A stretch of 56,086 bases of DNA from Deltaproteobacteria bacterium (GCA_029933005.1 JAOZOY010000004.1:1-56086), one strand, 5' to 3'. Shown: positions 25,929-34,185, counted from the first letter of the stretch. Notes: a model not told the origin generated them from the sequence alone. Translations and numbers: made by a program.

Positions 25929-25972
25929 AGAGTCCACAGATAAAAATAATCTGTGGACTCTGATTGTTTATT
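25929..25972 (+). terminator. strong palindromic terminator
   Basis: Perfect 13-bp stem AGAGTCCACAGAT (25929-25941) and ATCTGTGGACTCT (25949-25961) with a 7-nt loop, followed by a T-rich stretch (GATTGTTTATT). It lies 23 bp after the coiled-coil gene stop. Confidence 0.8.
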
Positions 25973-26092
25973 CGGAGTTTTCGTTTACCTGGGCCTGCGT
26001 TGCAATACTGGTGCTATGGTAAGCAGGGCAAAAAAATGGGCGAAGATGTAAGCGCAGACTCCGTGAGGTGCTGGTGAACGCTTACTGGGATT
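25970..26092. repeat. GGAGTCTACGCTTACCT interspersed repeat, copy 3
   Basis: Contains GGAGTTTTCGTTTACCT (25974-25990) on the plus strand, the inverted core GTAAGCGCAGACTCC (26048-26062) preceded by GGGCGAAGAT, and GGTGAACGCTTAC (26073-26085). The copy lies directly against the kinase stop codon. The two core copies face each other, so the unit could fold. Confidence 0.7.
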
Positions 26093-28387
26093 TTATTCGC
26101 TGATGTGATCGTCTTCGGGTAATGATAATTTATCTGAAAATAGAGTGTCTCGGAAATCTTGTACCAAAGCCGCTGCTTTTTTCCTCGAACGCCAGGCTTT
26201 AACCGTTTTCTTGAATTTGTCGCCATACTCACTCATAAATTCATCCAGTGAATTTTTAAGATGTTTCAAGGTTGCGGTCAATGCAGACTTTTCTTCTTCA
26301 AGCCTTTTTATCTGTGCATTCAGTTCGGACTCCAGAGTGTTTTTTGCTTGTTCCATGGCCCTTAGATCTGCTTGATCCTGTTTGATAATATCAGTTTTTT
26401 CAGATTGAAGTTTTTTCTGGTTATTCAGCGATTGTTGTAATGTTGCTTCAGTATTTTGCAAGATCTGGGTTAATTCACTAAATTCCTTACTCTTTTTTTG
26501 GAATTCACTTTCCATGTTATCTAAATGTTCTTTGGTCGAACCTACTTCCTTGAAAATTTCACTGCGATCGGCATTGTGACCAAATACATTTTTGTAGTCA
26601 TCCAGTTGTTGGGAAAGCGCTACCAGTTTATTTTCTAAAACATTATTGACCTTGAGAGCGGAAAATTGGCTCATGATTTGAGAATAGTCCTGTAGCAATC
26701 GAACCGTGGCCAAAGCTGAATTATTCGAGTGATCGGCATTATAATAACCGAGTGAGGTGTCTCCCCGGACTACACATTTCAGCACCAGCTTAAACATATC
26801 CACCAGTCCCAGGTCCCTGAAAGCTGCATAAATATCCTGGAAATCACGTTCATCCATGAGTTCTCCAGGTGTTCTGCCACCCACTATCATCCGCTTGGAA
26901 CGATTGGAGAAGATACGTAATCCGGCGGTTTTGATCCTGTCGCCGACAAAGGTTTCAACCATAACAATTCCAATGGCAAAAATATCTGACGGGATACCTT
27001 GCTGGAAATGAATGTAAAGAATATCGTCAAATTCCCATGTCCCATTGTTGCTGTTTTGAAAAAAATCATCAATGGATACCTTCATCAGGGTATAATGATC
27101 AGTATCCGGTTTGTAAATGTCATCGCTGCTGAGCAGGACTTGATTCTCCTGTACTTCTTTGACAATAAATCCCCAGATGGAATTGTAGAGAATATCACCG
27201 GCTACAAAATAGTTATCCAGACTGTACATGGATGTAGATTCCGTACTCCGAACTTCACCTTTTTCATCACTTAATTCGCTCAGCCAGTTATCTTCATTTG
27301 TGAATTCTTCAAATTCCCATATCGGTTCAAGGAGCAGCTGTCCTTCCTTGTATGTAACATTGTAACGTTCAAAGGGCAGTCGTTCGGCCATGAACATGGT
27401 TTCGGGAGCGGCATAAATAACACGATTATTGGCTTCCTTGATGGGCAGGCCATAAGAAATCTGGTCCGGTCCCTGCATGTCATCCTTGACTACCCGGCCC
27501 AGATCAATCAGTATCGATTGTAATTCATAGAGATAACGGGTGGAGACGCCCTGTTGCCGTAACTCGTGCATCAGCTCCATGTCTTGTTTTGAAGAAAGTC
27601 TGAACATGATATTGTCAGGACAGATATCACCATGAACAATGCCTGACAGGTGGATTTGTTTCAACGCCTTTAGTAATTCCAGGACGAGATCCAGTCTTTC
27701 ATCAATCGGCAAATTTTGCTGCATCAATAAACGGCTTAGCGTGGTCTGGTATTTTTTCATGACCATGAGACGCTGACCATTTATAATTTGTACATTTAAA
27801 AATTGCGGGTCGCCGTTGTCACGAATTGCCTGACGAAAGGAATGACGCAGACGGTAAAGTTTGAGATTCCATTGAAAATCTTCCAGATTGTTGGCGGGCT
27901 TGTTTTCTATATACTTGTTTAATTTCTTGAAAGCGTGAGCGGCTTTATCGCCTGCCGCTTCCGGCGGAAGTAATTTGATGTCATAGGCATTGGTGCCGAC
28001 CGATGAACTCAATACCACCAACTGATCATTATTTAACAGCTCATCATCCAGATATTCCAGCAGATAGGGGTCATTAGCCAGAGATTTGGTTTTAAGAACC
28101 TCGCGGTCAAAGAATCTTTCCCGTGTTTCCGTTTCCGCAAGTGGCGCCGTTCCCTTGTAAGTATGAACAAATTTAACAGCTACTTTTCCACCTGTCTTCC
28201 TATCCACGCCATCCAGAACAAGAGCGCTGGCCCCAATGCCAAGGCGTGGTATACTGTTCTTGTCAGGATCAATGGGGAAAAAATATCGGTGGGTAGGAAT
28301 GGAAATATCCTTGAATGGATTATAATTCTGGAATCCGATTTCCGTATTCAGTTCCTGTTGTTTTGGCTCATTATTCACAAGTTTCAT
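26093..28387 (-). CDS. atypical Ser/Thr protein kinase with C-terminal coiled coil
   Basis: A 764-residue cytoplasmic protein. The kinase N-lobe shows the glycine loop GIGASALVLDG (residues ~50-60) and the ATP-anchoring Lys in KVAVKFV (Lys72). The C-lobe has the catalytic loop HGDICPDN (~249-256, where HRDLKPEN is usual), the metal-binding DLG (~294) and APE (~327). The helix-F motif SDIFAIG comes only at ~470, so about 140 residues are inserted between APE and helix F where 15-20 are normal. A second insertion of ~100 residues lies between the N-lobe and the catalytic loop. Residues ~610-740 form a coiled coil. There is no membrane segment. GGAG precedes the start. It follows a small tail-anchored protein gene 66 bp upstream, probably co-transcribed. 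Substrates unknown. Confidence 0.85.
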   Translation of the reverse strand: MKLVNNEPKQQELNTEIGFQNYNPFKDISIPTHRYFFPIDPDKNSIPRLGIGASALVLDGVDRKTGGKVAVKFVHTYKGTAPLAETETRERFFDREVLKTKSLANDPYLLEYLDDELLNNDQLVVLSSSVGTNAYDIKLLPPEAAGDKAAHAFKKLNKYIENKPANNLEDFQWNLKLYRLRHSFRQAIRDNGDPQFLNVQIINGQRLMVMKKYQTTLSRLLMQQNLPIDERLDLVLELLKALKQIHLSGIVHGDICPDNIMFRLSSKQDMELMHELRQQGVSTRYLYELQSILIDLGRVVKDDMQGPDQISYGLPIKEANNRVIYAAPETMFMAERLPFERYNVTYKEGQLLLEPIWEFEEFTNEDNWLSELSDEKGEVRSTESTSMYSLDNYFVAGDILYNSIWGFIVKEVQENQVLLSSDDIYKPDTDHYTLMKVSIDDFFQNSNNGTWEFDDILYIHFQQGIPSDIFAIGIVMVETFVGDRIKTAGLRIFSNRSKRMIVGGRTPGELMDERDFQDIYAAFRDLGLVDMFKLVLKCVVRGDTSLGYYNADHSNNSALATVRLLQDYSQIMSQFSALKVNNVLENKLVALSQQLDDYKNVFGHNADRSEIFKEVGSTKEHLDNMESEFQKKSKEFSELTQILQNTEATLQQSLNNQKKLQSEKTDIIKQDQADLRAMEQAKNTLESELNAQIKRLEEEKSALTATLKHLKNSLDEFMSEYGDKFKKTVKAWRSRKKAAALVQDFRDTLFSDKLSLPEDDHISE

Positions 28388-28453
28388 TTTTTATGCTCCA
28401 CAAGACAAAATATTCATACGATTATTATGTCAAATGTGATTTTGTTAATCTTC

Positions 28454-28888
28454 TTAAAGAAGACTGATAATTCCCAAAAAAAGACCTGATGCACCAAGAG
28501 CAAGGCTAGTAAGTCCCAACCATGTTGTTGAACGGACTGATATTTGCGGGTGTTGACGACAGGCATTGATTTTGTCCCAGAAAAAGTTTGTGGGTGTAAT
28601 TTCAATCTCATACTGGTTTTGGGGTTTAAGATTATTTAAATAGGATCGATACCACGAATTCATGACAATGGACTGTTCAGGATGCTTAATTTCCAATCCA
28701 CCTGGATGTTGCCTTTCGAAATTTTTGAGAAAGTCATAATCCATTGGCTTGGCCTCGCAAAAAATATTCTTCTCGCATGACTTAAGTCTGATTTTAACAA
28801 TAGAATTTTGAGGGATTCCAGATTGTTTTATCCAGACCCATCCTTCTTGCGCTTGTTCTTTTGGTGCGTCATAAATTGTATATTGCAT
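28454..28888 (-). CDS. small tail-anchored protein in the kinase operon
   Basis: A 144-residue protein with a soluble domain of about 120 residues and a single C-terminal membrane segment (LGLTSLALGASGLFLGIISLL), i.e. tail-anchored with the domain in the cytoplasm. The domain reads as beta-rich: IPQNSIVKIRLKSCEKNIFC, EAKPMDYDFL, SIVMNSWYRSYLNNL and QYEIEITP. I do not recognise a named family. It lies just upstream of the kinase on the same strand with no terminator between, so it could localise the kinase to the membrane or be its substrate. A hairpin with a U-run sits in its leader. Confidence 0.65.
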   Translation of the reverse strand: MQYTIYDAPKEQAQEGWVWIKQSGIPQNSIVKIRLKSCEKNIFCEAKPMDYDFLKNFERQHPGGLEIKHPEQSIVMNSWYRSYLNNLKPQNQYEIEITPTNFFWDKINACRQHPQISVRSTTWLGLTSLALGASGLFLGIISLL

Positions 28889-28914
28889 AATCTCTGTTTT
28901 TTGTTTGAGATGAT

Positions 28915-28947
28915 AAAAAAGTGCTTTTTTTCTGGATGAAAAGCACT
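28915..28947 (-). promoter_or_regulatory. terminator-like hairpin in the leader of the kinase operon
   Basis: Read on the minus strand, stem AGTGCTTTT (28947-28939) and AAAAGCACT (28928-28920) is followed by six U residues (28919-28915). This has the shape of an intrinsic terminator, yet it lies only 27 bp upstream of the start of the tail-anchored protein gene on the same strand. It is either an attenuator or the end of a short upstream transcript. Confidence 0.5.
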
Positions 28948-29297
28948 ATAGCCAGGATGATCCATGTATCCAATAACAGGGTGAAATAGCTAACGTTTTT
29001 TCTATCCCGTACTGCCGGTAAGCGAGGACAACGAGATGGCTGTGAGGTCTGTACCGGTGTTGCTTGAGCGATGCCGATGATACCCCGCAGAGGGCATAAA
29101 CTCCGCAAATGTGGCACCTTATGAACAATTACTGATCTATGACAGAGCCTCTAAAATAAATTTTATGAATAATGGACACCATTTGAAATGTCAACACCAA
29201 TGTTTGTCGCTCTCATGAAAACTATCGATCCAGACAGATACTGCTTGATAATTAATTGATTTATTGTGAACAAATTTTCTAGTTTATTTTTTTTGCG

Positions 29298-29440
29298 AAG
29301 TAACGGCCATCCCGACGAACCGGCACAACCGATAAGCGAATGAAATAAGACATCGAGAAATGAAAGTTAATCTCTCGCAGAGACACGGAGAAATACTCTG
29401 TGAACTCTGTGCCTCTGTGAGAGACTTTCATATAAATTAA
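29298..29440 (+). repeat. AGAGACACGGAG interspersed repeat, copy 1
   Basis: This stretch runs from AGTAACGGCCATCCCGACGA through GATAAGCGAATGAAATAAGA and TCTCGCAGAGACACGGAGAA to GTGCCTCTGTGAGAGACTTT. About 95 bp of it recurs in inverted orientation at 49039-49133 with few differences. The AGAGACACRGAG...GTGCCTCTGYGA part recurs at 51766-51826. Confidence 0.8.
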
Positions 29441-29844
29441 TAAAGATGATGGATTAAATGAATTAGTGCAGCATATGGAAGGAGAATTTAAATCGGATTG
29501 TGGTGATTATTTTACAGTTGATCCCATAGGATTTGTACAATGAAAACTTCAATAGTGATAAATATTAATGAGTTAAAGATGATGGTTTTGCTAAAAAATA
29601 TTTTTTGCCACTTTTTCATTCCCGCGAAGGCAGGAATCTGGTCATTTGGCAATTTTTGAGCTGTAACCTTATATAACAATTTGAGATGTTATCTGATATC
29701 GGCGTATTCAGCTAAAACCTGACTTGGATGGTATTGTCAAATCGAGTTTAATCTATTAGAGTTAATTTGTTGTAACTGTTGAGTAAATGCCAACGTCATC
29801 CCCTTTGTGTTGTATGTCTTTTGTTCCTGAGTTATTACATAAAA

Positions 29845-31491
29845 ATGGAAAAATCACACAACATTGCCCAGACCCTGGCAGACGTAGCCGCTCGTGCGCC
29901 GGAACGGACAGCCTTGATCTGCAGATCATTGACCGGTTACCGGAAATGGACGTTTGCGGAGTTTGCCGATTATGCTGCTGGATATGGCCGGGCACTGGTG
30001 GACAAAGGGGTTGAAAAGGGTGCCCGGGTCATACTCATGGTCAAACCTTCCATGGAGTTTGTCTGCCTGACTTTTGCCCTTTTCAGGATCGGTGCCGTGG
30101 TGATCCTTATTGATCCGGGCATGGGCTATAAAAATCTGCTGAAATGTATCGGCGCGGTCAGACCCCAGGTCTTTATCGGCATCCCGAAAGCCCATCTGTT
30201 TAGAAAATTTTTCCCTGCTCCCTTTAAAACGGTCAACCGTTCTTTTTGCATCGGTCCGTCATTTGGTCTTTTCGGCAGCCGTCTTTTGCCGCAAAGGCCG
30301 ATTGTATCTTCTTCATGTGTGATTTCGGAAGCCGATGATCCCGCTGCCATTATTTTTACCACCGGCAGCACCGGTCCGCCCAAGGGTGTTTGTTACAGCC
30401 ATGGTATTTTCCATGCCCAACTGCGGTTGATCAGGGATTATTATCAAATTGGCCCAACGGACATAGATCTGCCCGCCTTTCCCTTGTTTGCCCTTTTTTC
30501 AACTGCCCTGGGGGCCTGCGCCGTGATTCCGGATATGAATCCCGCCCAACCGGCCAAGGTCGATCCGAAAAAATTTATCAGGACCATTGTTGACCAGCGC
30601 GTGACCTATTCCTTTGGTTCACCGGCCATCTGGAACGTGGTCAGCCGCTACTGTCTTGATCAACAGCAGAAATTGCCCGTCAAAAAGATCCTGATGGCCG
30701 GCGCACCGGTTTCCGGCGAGTTAATTGAGCGGCTTAAAAAGATTATGCCCGAGGATGGAGAAATTCATACGCCTTACGGCGCCACTGAGTCTTTACCTAT
30801 CGCCTCTATAACCGGCACTGAGATCCTGGCTGAAACCTGGAACCTGACCCGCAAGGGGAAGGGCACCTGTGTCGGCAGACCCTTGCCGGGAATTGATATT
30901 CGGATTATTCATACCAGTGATGATCCAATTCAGCTCTGGGATGACCGGCTGGAAATGGAACTCGGTCTGATTGGTGAAATTGTTGTTAAAGGCCCGGTGG
31001 TCACAAGGAGCTATGCGGATAACGAACGGGAAAATCGTTTTGCCAAAATTGAGGACAGAAACGGCTTCTGGCACCGGGTAGGCGATGTAGGCTATTTTGA
31101 TGGTCGGAGCCGCCTCTGGTTTTGCGGCCGCAAGGGACATCGGGTCAAAACTGTTGACGGGACAATGTATACGATCTGCTGCGAGGCGATTTTTAATGAA
31201 CATCCCCAGGTGTACAGATCGGCCCTGGTGGGGATCGGTGAACCGGGCAGCCAGGTTCCGGTGATCATTGTCGAGCCTTTTGCCAGGATTCATGATGAGG
31301 GAAAATTGCTTGCCGAGCTGCGGACATTGGGCTTGCAAAACAGTCTGACCGCAGGAATTGATCATTTTCTTATTCATCCTGCCTTCCCGGTTGATATTCG
31401 TCATAATGCCAAAATCTTCCGGGAGAAATTGGCCGTATGGGCGGCTGAACAGGAGACAGAAGACAGGAGACAGGAATCGGGAGACGGATGA
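29845..31491 (+). CDS. oleC: OleC-type AMP-dependent acyl ligase / beta-lactone synthetase
   Basis: Adenylate-forming enzyme of 548 residues. The ATP-binding motif is IIFTTGSTGPPKGVCYSHG; the adenylation motif is HTPYGATESLPIAS; a C-terminal domain with FCGRKGHRVKT and VDIRHNAKIFREKLA follows. The overall sequence is of the OleC type, which converts a 2-alkyl-3-hydroxyacid to a beta-lactone in long-chain olefin synthesis. I chose ATG 29845 (MEKSHNIAQTLADVAARAP) because the 22 extra residues of the TTG start at 29779 are unlike the family; there is no clear ribosome site. The last ~14 residues (EQETEDRRQESGDG) are encoded by an AGACAGRAG microrepeat that seems to have been added to the end. 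Overlaps oleD by 4 bp. OleA and OleB are not in the window. Confidence 0.85.
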   Translation: MEKSHNIAQTLADVAARAPERTALICRSLTGYRKWTFAEFADYAAGYGRALVDKGVEKGARVILMVKPSMEFVCLTFALFRIGAVVILIDPGMGYKNLLKCIGAVRPQVFIGIPKAHLFRKFFPAPFKTVNRSFCIGPSFGLFGSRLLPQRPIVSSSCVISEADDPAAIIFTTGSTGPPKGVCYSHGIFHAQLRLIRDYYQIGPTDIDLPAFPLFALFSTALGACAVIPDMNPAQPAKVDPKKFIRTIVDQRVTYSFGSPAIWNVVSRYCLDQQQKLPVKKILMAGAPVSGELIERLKKIMPEDGEIHTPYGATESLPIASITGTEILAETWNLTRKGKGTCVGRPLPGIDIRIIHTSDDPIQLWDDRLEMELGLIGEIVVKGPVVTRSYADNERENRFAKIEDRNGFWHRVGDVGYFDGRSRLWFCGRKGHRVKTVDGTMYTICCEAIFNEHPQVYRSALVGIGEPGSQVPVIIVEPFARIHDEGKLLAELRTLGLQNSLTAGIDHFLIHPAFPVDIRHNAKIFREKLAVWAAEQETEDRRQESGDG

Positions 31492-31506
31492 CGGAAGAGA
31501 CAGGAA
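31448..31506 (+). repeat. GACAGAAGACAGGA microrepeat at the oleC/oleD junction
   Basis: Degenerate tandem units of the AGACAGRAG type span the end of oleC and the first codons of oleD. They are probably slippage-prone and account for the low-complexity tail of OleC and the six residues before the internal ATG of OleD. Confidence 0.6.
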
Positions 31507-32510
31507 TGAAGAAAGTCATTGTAACCGGCGGCGGTGGTTTTGTTGGCAAAGCTATTGTCCGCTTGCTGCTGAACCGGGATATCATGGTCACAGTTGTCGG
31601 CCGCAATACCTATCCTGATGTGCTGAAAATGGGGGCGGATGTTGCAGTGGGTGATATCCGGAACCGGGATTTTCTGGTATCCGCATGTGAAAATGCGGAT
31701 ACGATTTTTCATGTGGCTGCAAAAGCCGGTATTTGGGGCAGTTGGAAGGATTATTACTCGGTCAATGTTACGGGCACGGAAAATGTCCTGGCCGCCTGCC
31801 GGGCCAATCGCATTGGTCATCTGGTCTATACCAGCACACCCAGCGTCGTGTTTGCCGGAGATGATCTTTGTGGAGTTGGTGAAGAGACCCCATACGTGGA
31901 AAATTTTCTTTGCCATTATGCCCATACAAAAGTGCTGGCCGAAAAGATGGTACTGGCTGCCAACTGCGCTGAGCTGAAAACAACAGCCTTGCGGCCCCAT
32001 CTGGTTTGGGGGCCGGGAGACACGAATTTGATCCCTCGCCTTGTGGAACGGGGCCGCAAGGGGCAATTGAAAATTGTCGGCGATGGCACGAATATGGTGG
32101 ATATCTCTTATATTGAAAATGTCGCCTCCGCCCATGTCCTGGCGGCAGACAGCCTTCATGGAGACGGCAGTGCGGCAGGTCATGCCTATTTTATCTCCCA
32201 GGATGATCCGGTGAATCTCTGGGGGTGGATCAATGATCTCTATTTTCGCCTGGAGATAGCGCCGGTGAAAAAAAGGATTGGTTTCAAAAAGGCCTATTTT
32301 GTCGGAACTGTTCTTGAAAAAATTTATTCCTGGCTTAAGATAAGAGATGAACCCCGCATGACGCGTTTTCTGGCTGAACAGCTGGCCAGATCCCACTGGT
32401 TTTCCATTCAGAATGCCAGGGATGATTTTGGCTATACTCCTGTCGTTTCCACGGAAACAGGCATGGAGAGGCTGCTGAAATGGGTTAGAGATTCCGGATT
32501 GCTGGCCTGA
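31488..32510 (+). CDS. oleD: OleD-type NAD(P)-dependent reductase/epimerase family protein
   Basis: Extended short-chain dehydrogenase of 340 residues. The Rossmann motif TGGGGFVGKA is near the N-terminus, FHVAAKAGIWG follows strand 4, and Tyr/Lys of the catalytic YxxxK appear in HYAHTKVLAE. ALRPHLVWGPGD is typical of OleD/3-beta-hydroxysteroid-dehydrogenase-like proteins. In olefin synthesis OleD reduces the 2-alkyl-3-ketoacid made by OleA to the hydroxyacid, which OleC then lactonises. ATG 31488 overlaps the oleC stop (ATGA); ATG 31506 (MKKVIVTGG) is a plausible alternative since the residues between lie in a microrepeat. A copy of the interspersed repeat follows. Confidence 0.86.
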   Translation: MTEETGMKKVIVTGGGGFVGKAIVRLLLNRDIMVTVVGRNTYPDVLKMGADVAVGDIRNRDFLVSACENADTIFHVAAKAGIWGSWKDYYSVNVTGTENVLAACRANRIGHLVYTSTPSVVFAGDDLCGVGEETPYVENFLCHYAHTKVLAEKMVLAANCAELKTTALRPHLVWGPGDTNLIPRLVERGRKGQLKIVGDGTNMVDISYIENVASAHVLAADSLHGDGSAAGHAYFISQDDPVNLWGWINDLYFRLEIAPVKKRIGFKKAYFVGTVLEKIYSWLKIRDEPRMTRFLAEQLARSHWFSIQNARDDFGYTPVVSTETGMERLLKWVRDSGLLA

Positions 32511-32544
32511 CGAAAAAAATACCTGCACCCCATCTGTGCACGAT

Positions 32545-32680
32545 CAGGCCGACTCACATAGGTTTACTATAGTTCGACGGCCTGCTTGCACACAGCTGGG
32601 GCACTGGTGAATTTTTACAGTACGGAGTTTTCCATAGATTTTAGCCGTGGTGAACAATTACGGCTTGATAACCTTGAACC
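32545..32680 (+). repeat. GGAGTCTACGCTTACCT-family repeat, diverged copy
   Basis: Has CTCACATAGGTTTACTATAG and GTTCGACGGCC (compare CTCACATAGAGG and TATAGTTCGAAGC in the copy at 7494), GGTGAATTTTTACAG, CGGAGTTTTCC and GGTGAACAATTACGG. Fills the gap between oleD and the CutA-TPR gene. Confidence 0.55.
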
Positions 32681-32722
32681 GTGAATTTCTGAATCTCGGT
32701 ACTGACATAAAGGAATCATGAA

Positions 32723-34051
32723 GTGAAATCTTTTGACGGAACGGAAAATGATCATAAAATGCTAATCGGCTGGACGATGACAAAGGACTATGAGGAGGCG
32801 GAAGAACTTGCCGGGGAGTGTGTTCGTCAAGGGCTGGCCGATACCGCCCAAGTGGAAGGTCCGCTCCGTTCTTTCCATATGAATAATGAAAAACTGGTCA
32901 GTATTGAAGAATACCGCTTGACCTTGCATTTTTTTCCCTTCCGTGCCGAACAGATCGGCTTGTGGATTAAAAAAAATCATTCTCAAGATATGCCGCAATG
33001 GTTGACGGTAGCCGTACGACACTTTCCGGATGAAAGTTCATGTCATGGTCAGGAAAGTAGGCGCATAACGGCGAATGAGGTTGTTGAACTGTCAAGGAGA
33101 GGGTCGGAATTATTAAAAAAACAAAATTATTCTGAGGCGGAAAAAGTTTTTTTTGAGGCACTGAAAAAGGAACCTGGGAATTCTTTCATCCTGGTGGGGT
33201 TAGGTGATCTGTTTCGGGAAACAAAACAGTTTACCAGGGCACTTCACTACTACCAGAAAAATTTGGAAATTGATACGGGAAACACCTTTGCGCTACGGGG
33301 GATCGGAGATACGTATCGCGGCCTGAACAAGCCGGAAAAATCTATTTTCTACTGGCAAAGATATTTGGAGCAGAAAAGCGGTGATATTCATGTTATGACC
33401 CGCCTGGCGGATTCTTATGTAAAAAAAAGGAATTTCAGTACAGCGGAAGATCTCTATCTGCAGGCTCTGGCCTTGGATCAGAATGATAAATATGTTTTAC
33501 GGGGAATAGGAAATCTCTATTATAAGAAACGTGATTTTCAACAGGCCTTAACGTATTTCAAGAAGTTTTTGGAGTTAGATGACCGTTATGTCGCCGTTCT
33601 GACCATGACCGGAAATATTTATCGCCGTCGCGGAGAGTTTGACCAGGCAGTTTCATATTATGAAAAATGTCTCAAGCTGGAGCCGAAAAATACTTTTGCT
33701 CTCTATGGAATGGGTGATACCCTGCGCGGAATGAAGAATTATCATGGCGCCATTGAATGTTGGAAAAAAATCCTGGAAAAAGAGCCGGCCAACCAGAATC
33801 TCCTGTCCCGGGTGGGTGATGCCCTGGTTCTGCTGGACCGGCTGGATGAGGCGATTTCTTGTTATAAGAGAAGTCTCGATATCAGTAATGAAACATTTGC
33901 TCTTCTTGGCCTTGCCCGGACTTATTGTATGCAGAAAAAATATGTGGAAGCGGAAGGTTATTGCCGGAAAATTTTGGAGAGGCAACCTGAGAATGTTCGT
34001 GCCAGAGACGAATTGGAAAAGATTAGTAGGCTGATGGATGATGGCTGCTAG
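32723..34051 (+). CDS. CutA1-like domain fused to tetratricopeptide repeats
   Basis: A 442-residue protein with an unusual architecture. Residues ~13-103 read as a CutA1 domain: LIGWTMTKDYEEAEELAGEC (the ferredoxin-like start, with the residue pattern of DEEEAEKIA), GLADTAQVEGPLRSFHMNNE (position of the SxYxW region), then RAEQIGLWIKKNHSQDMPQW (pattern L..LI...H.Y..P.I). From ~115 to ~435 there are about nine TPR units (for example NTFALRGIGDTYRGLNKPEK). No signal or membrane segment. It starts at GTG 32723 with AAGGA 8 nt upstream; ATG 32759 would still keep most of the CutA part. CutA1 trimers are linked to metal tolerance or signalling, and TPRs bind proteins. The fusion's role is unknown. 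A terminator follows. Confidence 0.8.
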   Translation: MKSFDGTENDHKMLIGWTMTKDYEEAEELAGECVRQGLADTAQVEGPLRSFHMNNEKLVSIEEYRLTLHFFPFRAEQIGLWIKKNHSQDMPQWLTVAVRHFPDESSCHGQESRRITANEVVELSRRGSELLKKQNYSEAEKVFFEALKKEPGNSFILVGLGDLFRETKQFTRALHYYQKNLEIDTGNTFALRGIGDTYRGLNKPEKSIFYWQRYLEQKSGDIHVMTRLADSYVKKRNFSTAEDLYLQALALDQNDKYVLRGIGNLYYKKRDFQQALTYFKKFLELDDRYVAVLTMTGNIYRRRGEFDQAVSYYEKCLKLEPKNTFALYGMGDTLRGMKNYHGAIECWKKILEKEPANQNLLSRVGDALVLLDRLDEAISCYKRSLDISNETFALLGLARTYCMQKKYVEAEGYCRKILERQPENVRARDELEKISRLMDDGC

Positions 34052-34080
34052 TTCATGGTTCATGGCTGCCCCCCCTAAAT

Positions 34081-34104
34081 TCCCCTTTTTTAAGGGGATT
34101 TTTT
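34081..34104 (+). terminator. rho-independent terminator after the CutA-TPR gene
   Basis: Stem TCCCCTT (34081-34087) and AAGGGGA (34092-34098) with a T loop, followed by six T. The 3' flank CGGAGAAGTTTTTAAGTTAA matches the flank after the hairpin at 5969, so it is also a member of the C-rich hairpin repeat family. Confidence 0.8.
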
Positions 34105-34185
34105 CGGAGAAGTTTTTAAGTTAATGGCATTGGGTTGCAGGGTGTTGTGTGCTGTCATGAATGAACAGATTTCTTGGAGAAAGTT

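Larger units (their letters stand above)
28889..29844. other. 956-bp spacer between the kinase operon and oleC
   Basis: No gene is evident. It contains, from left to right: the leader hairpin of the kinase operon (28915-28947), a diverged copy of the GGAGTCTACGCTTACCT repeat (28985-29130), the 'AGAGACACGGAG' repeat (29298-29440), and a REP-like palindrome ATTCCCGCGAAGGCAGGAAT (29618-29637). The promoter for oleC should be in the last ~200 bp but I see no clear ribosome site at the oleC start. Confidence 0.6.

Noticed and set aside
29779-29844. 22-residue N-terminal extension of OleC (TTG start)
   Set aside because: Cys-rich and unlike OleC N-termini; ATG 29845 gives the usual start.
30793-31404. 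203-codon minus-strand frame opposite oleC
   Set aside because: Shadow of the OleC coding frame; no motif.
31401-32528. Long minus-strand open frame (375 codons) opposite oleD
   Set aside because: Antisense shadow of a clear OleD coding frame; rich in Pro, Arg, His and Cys without a recognisable motif or ribosome site.
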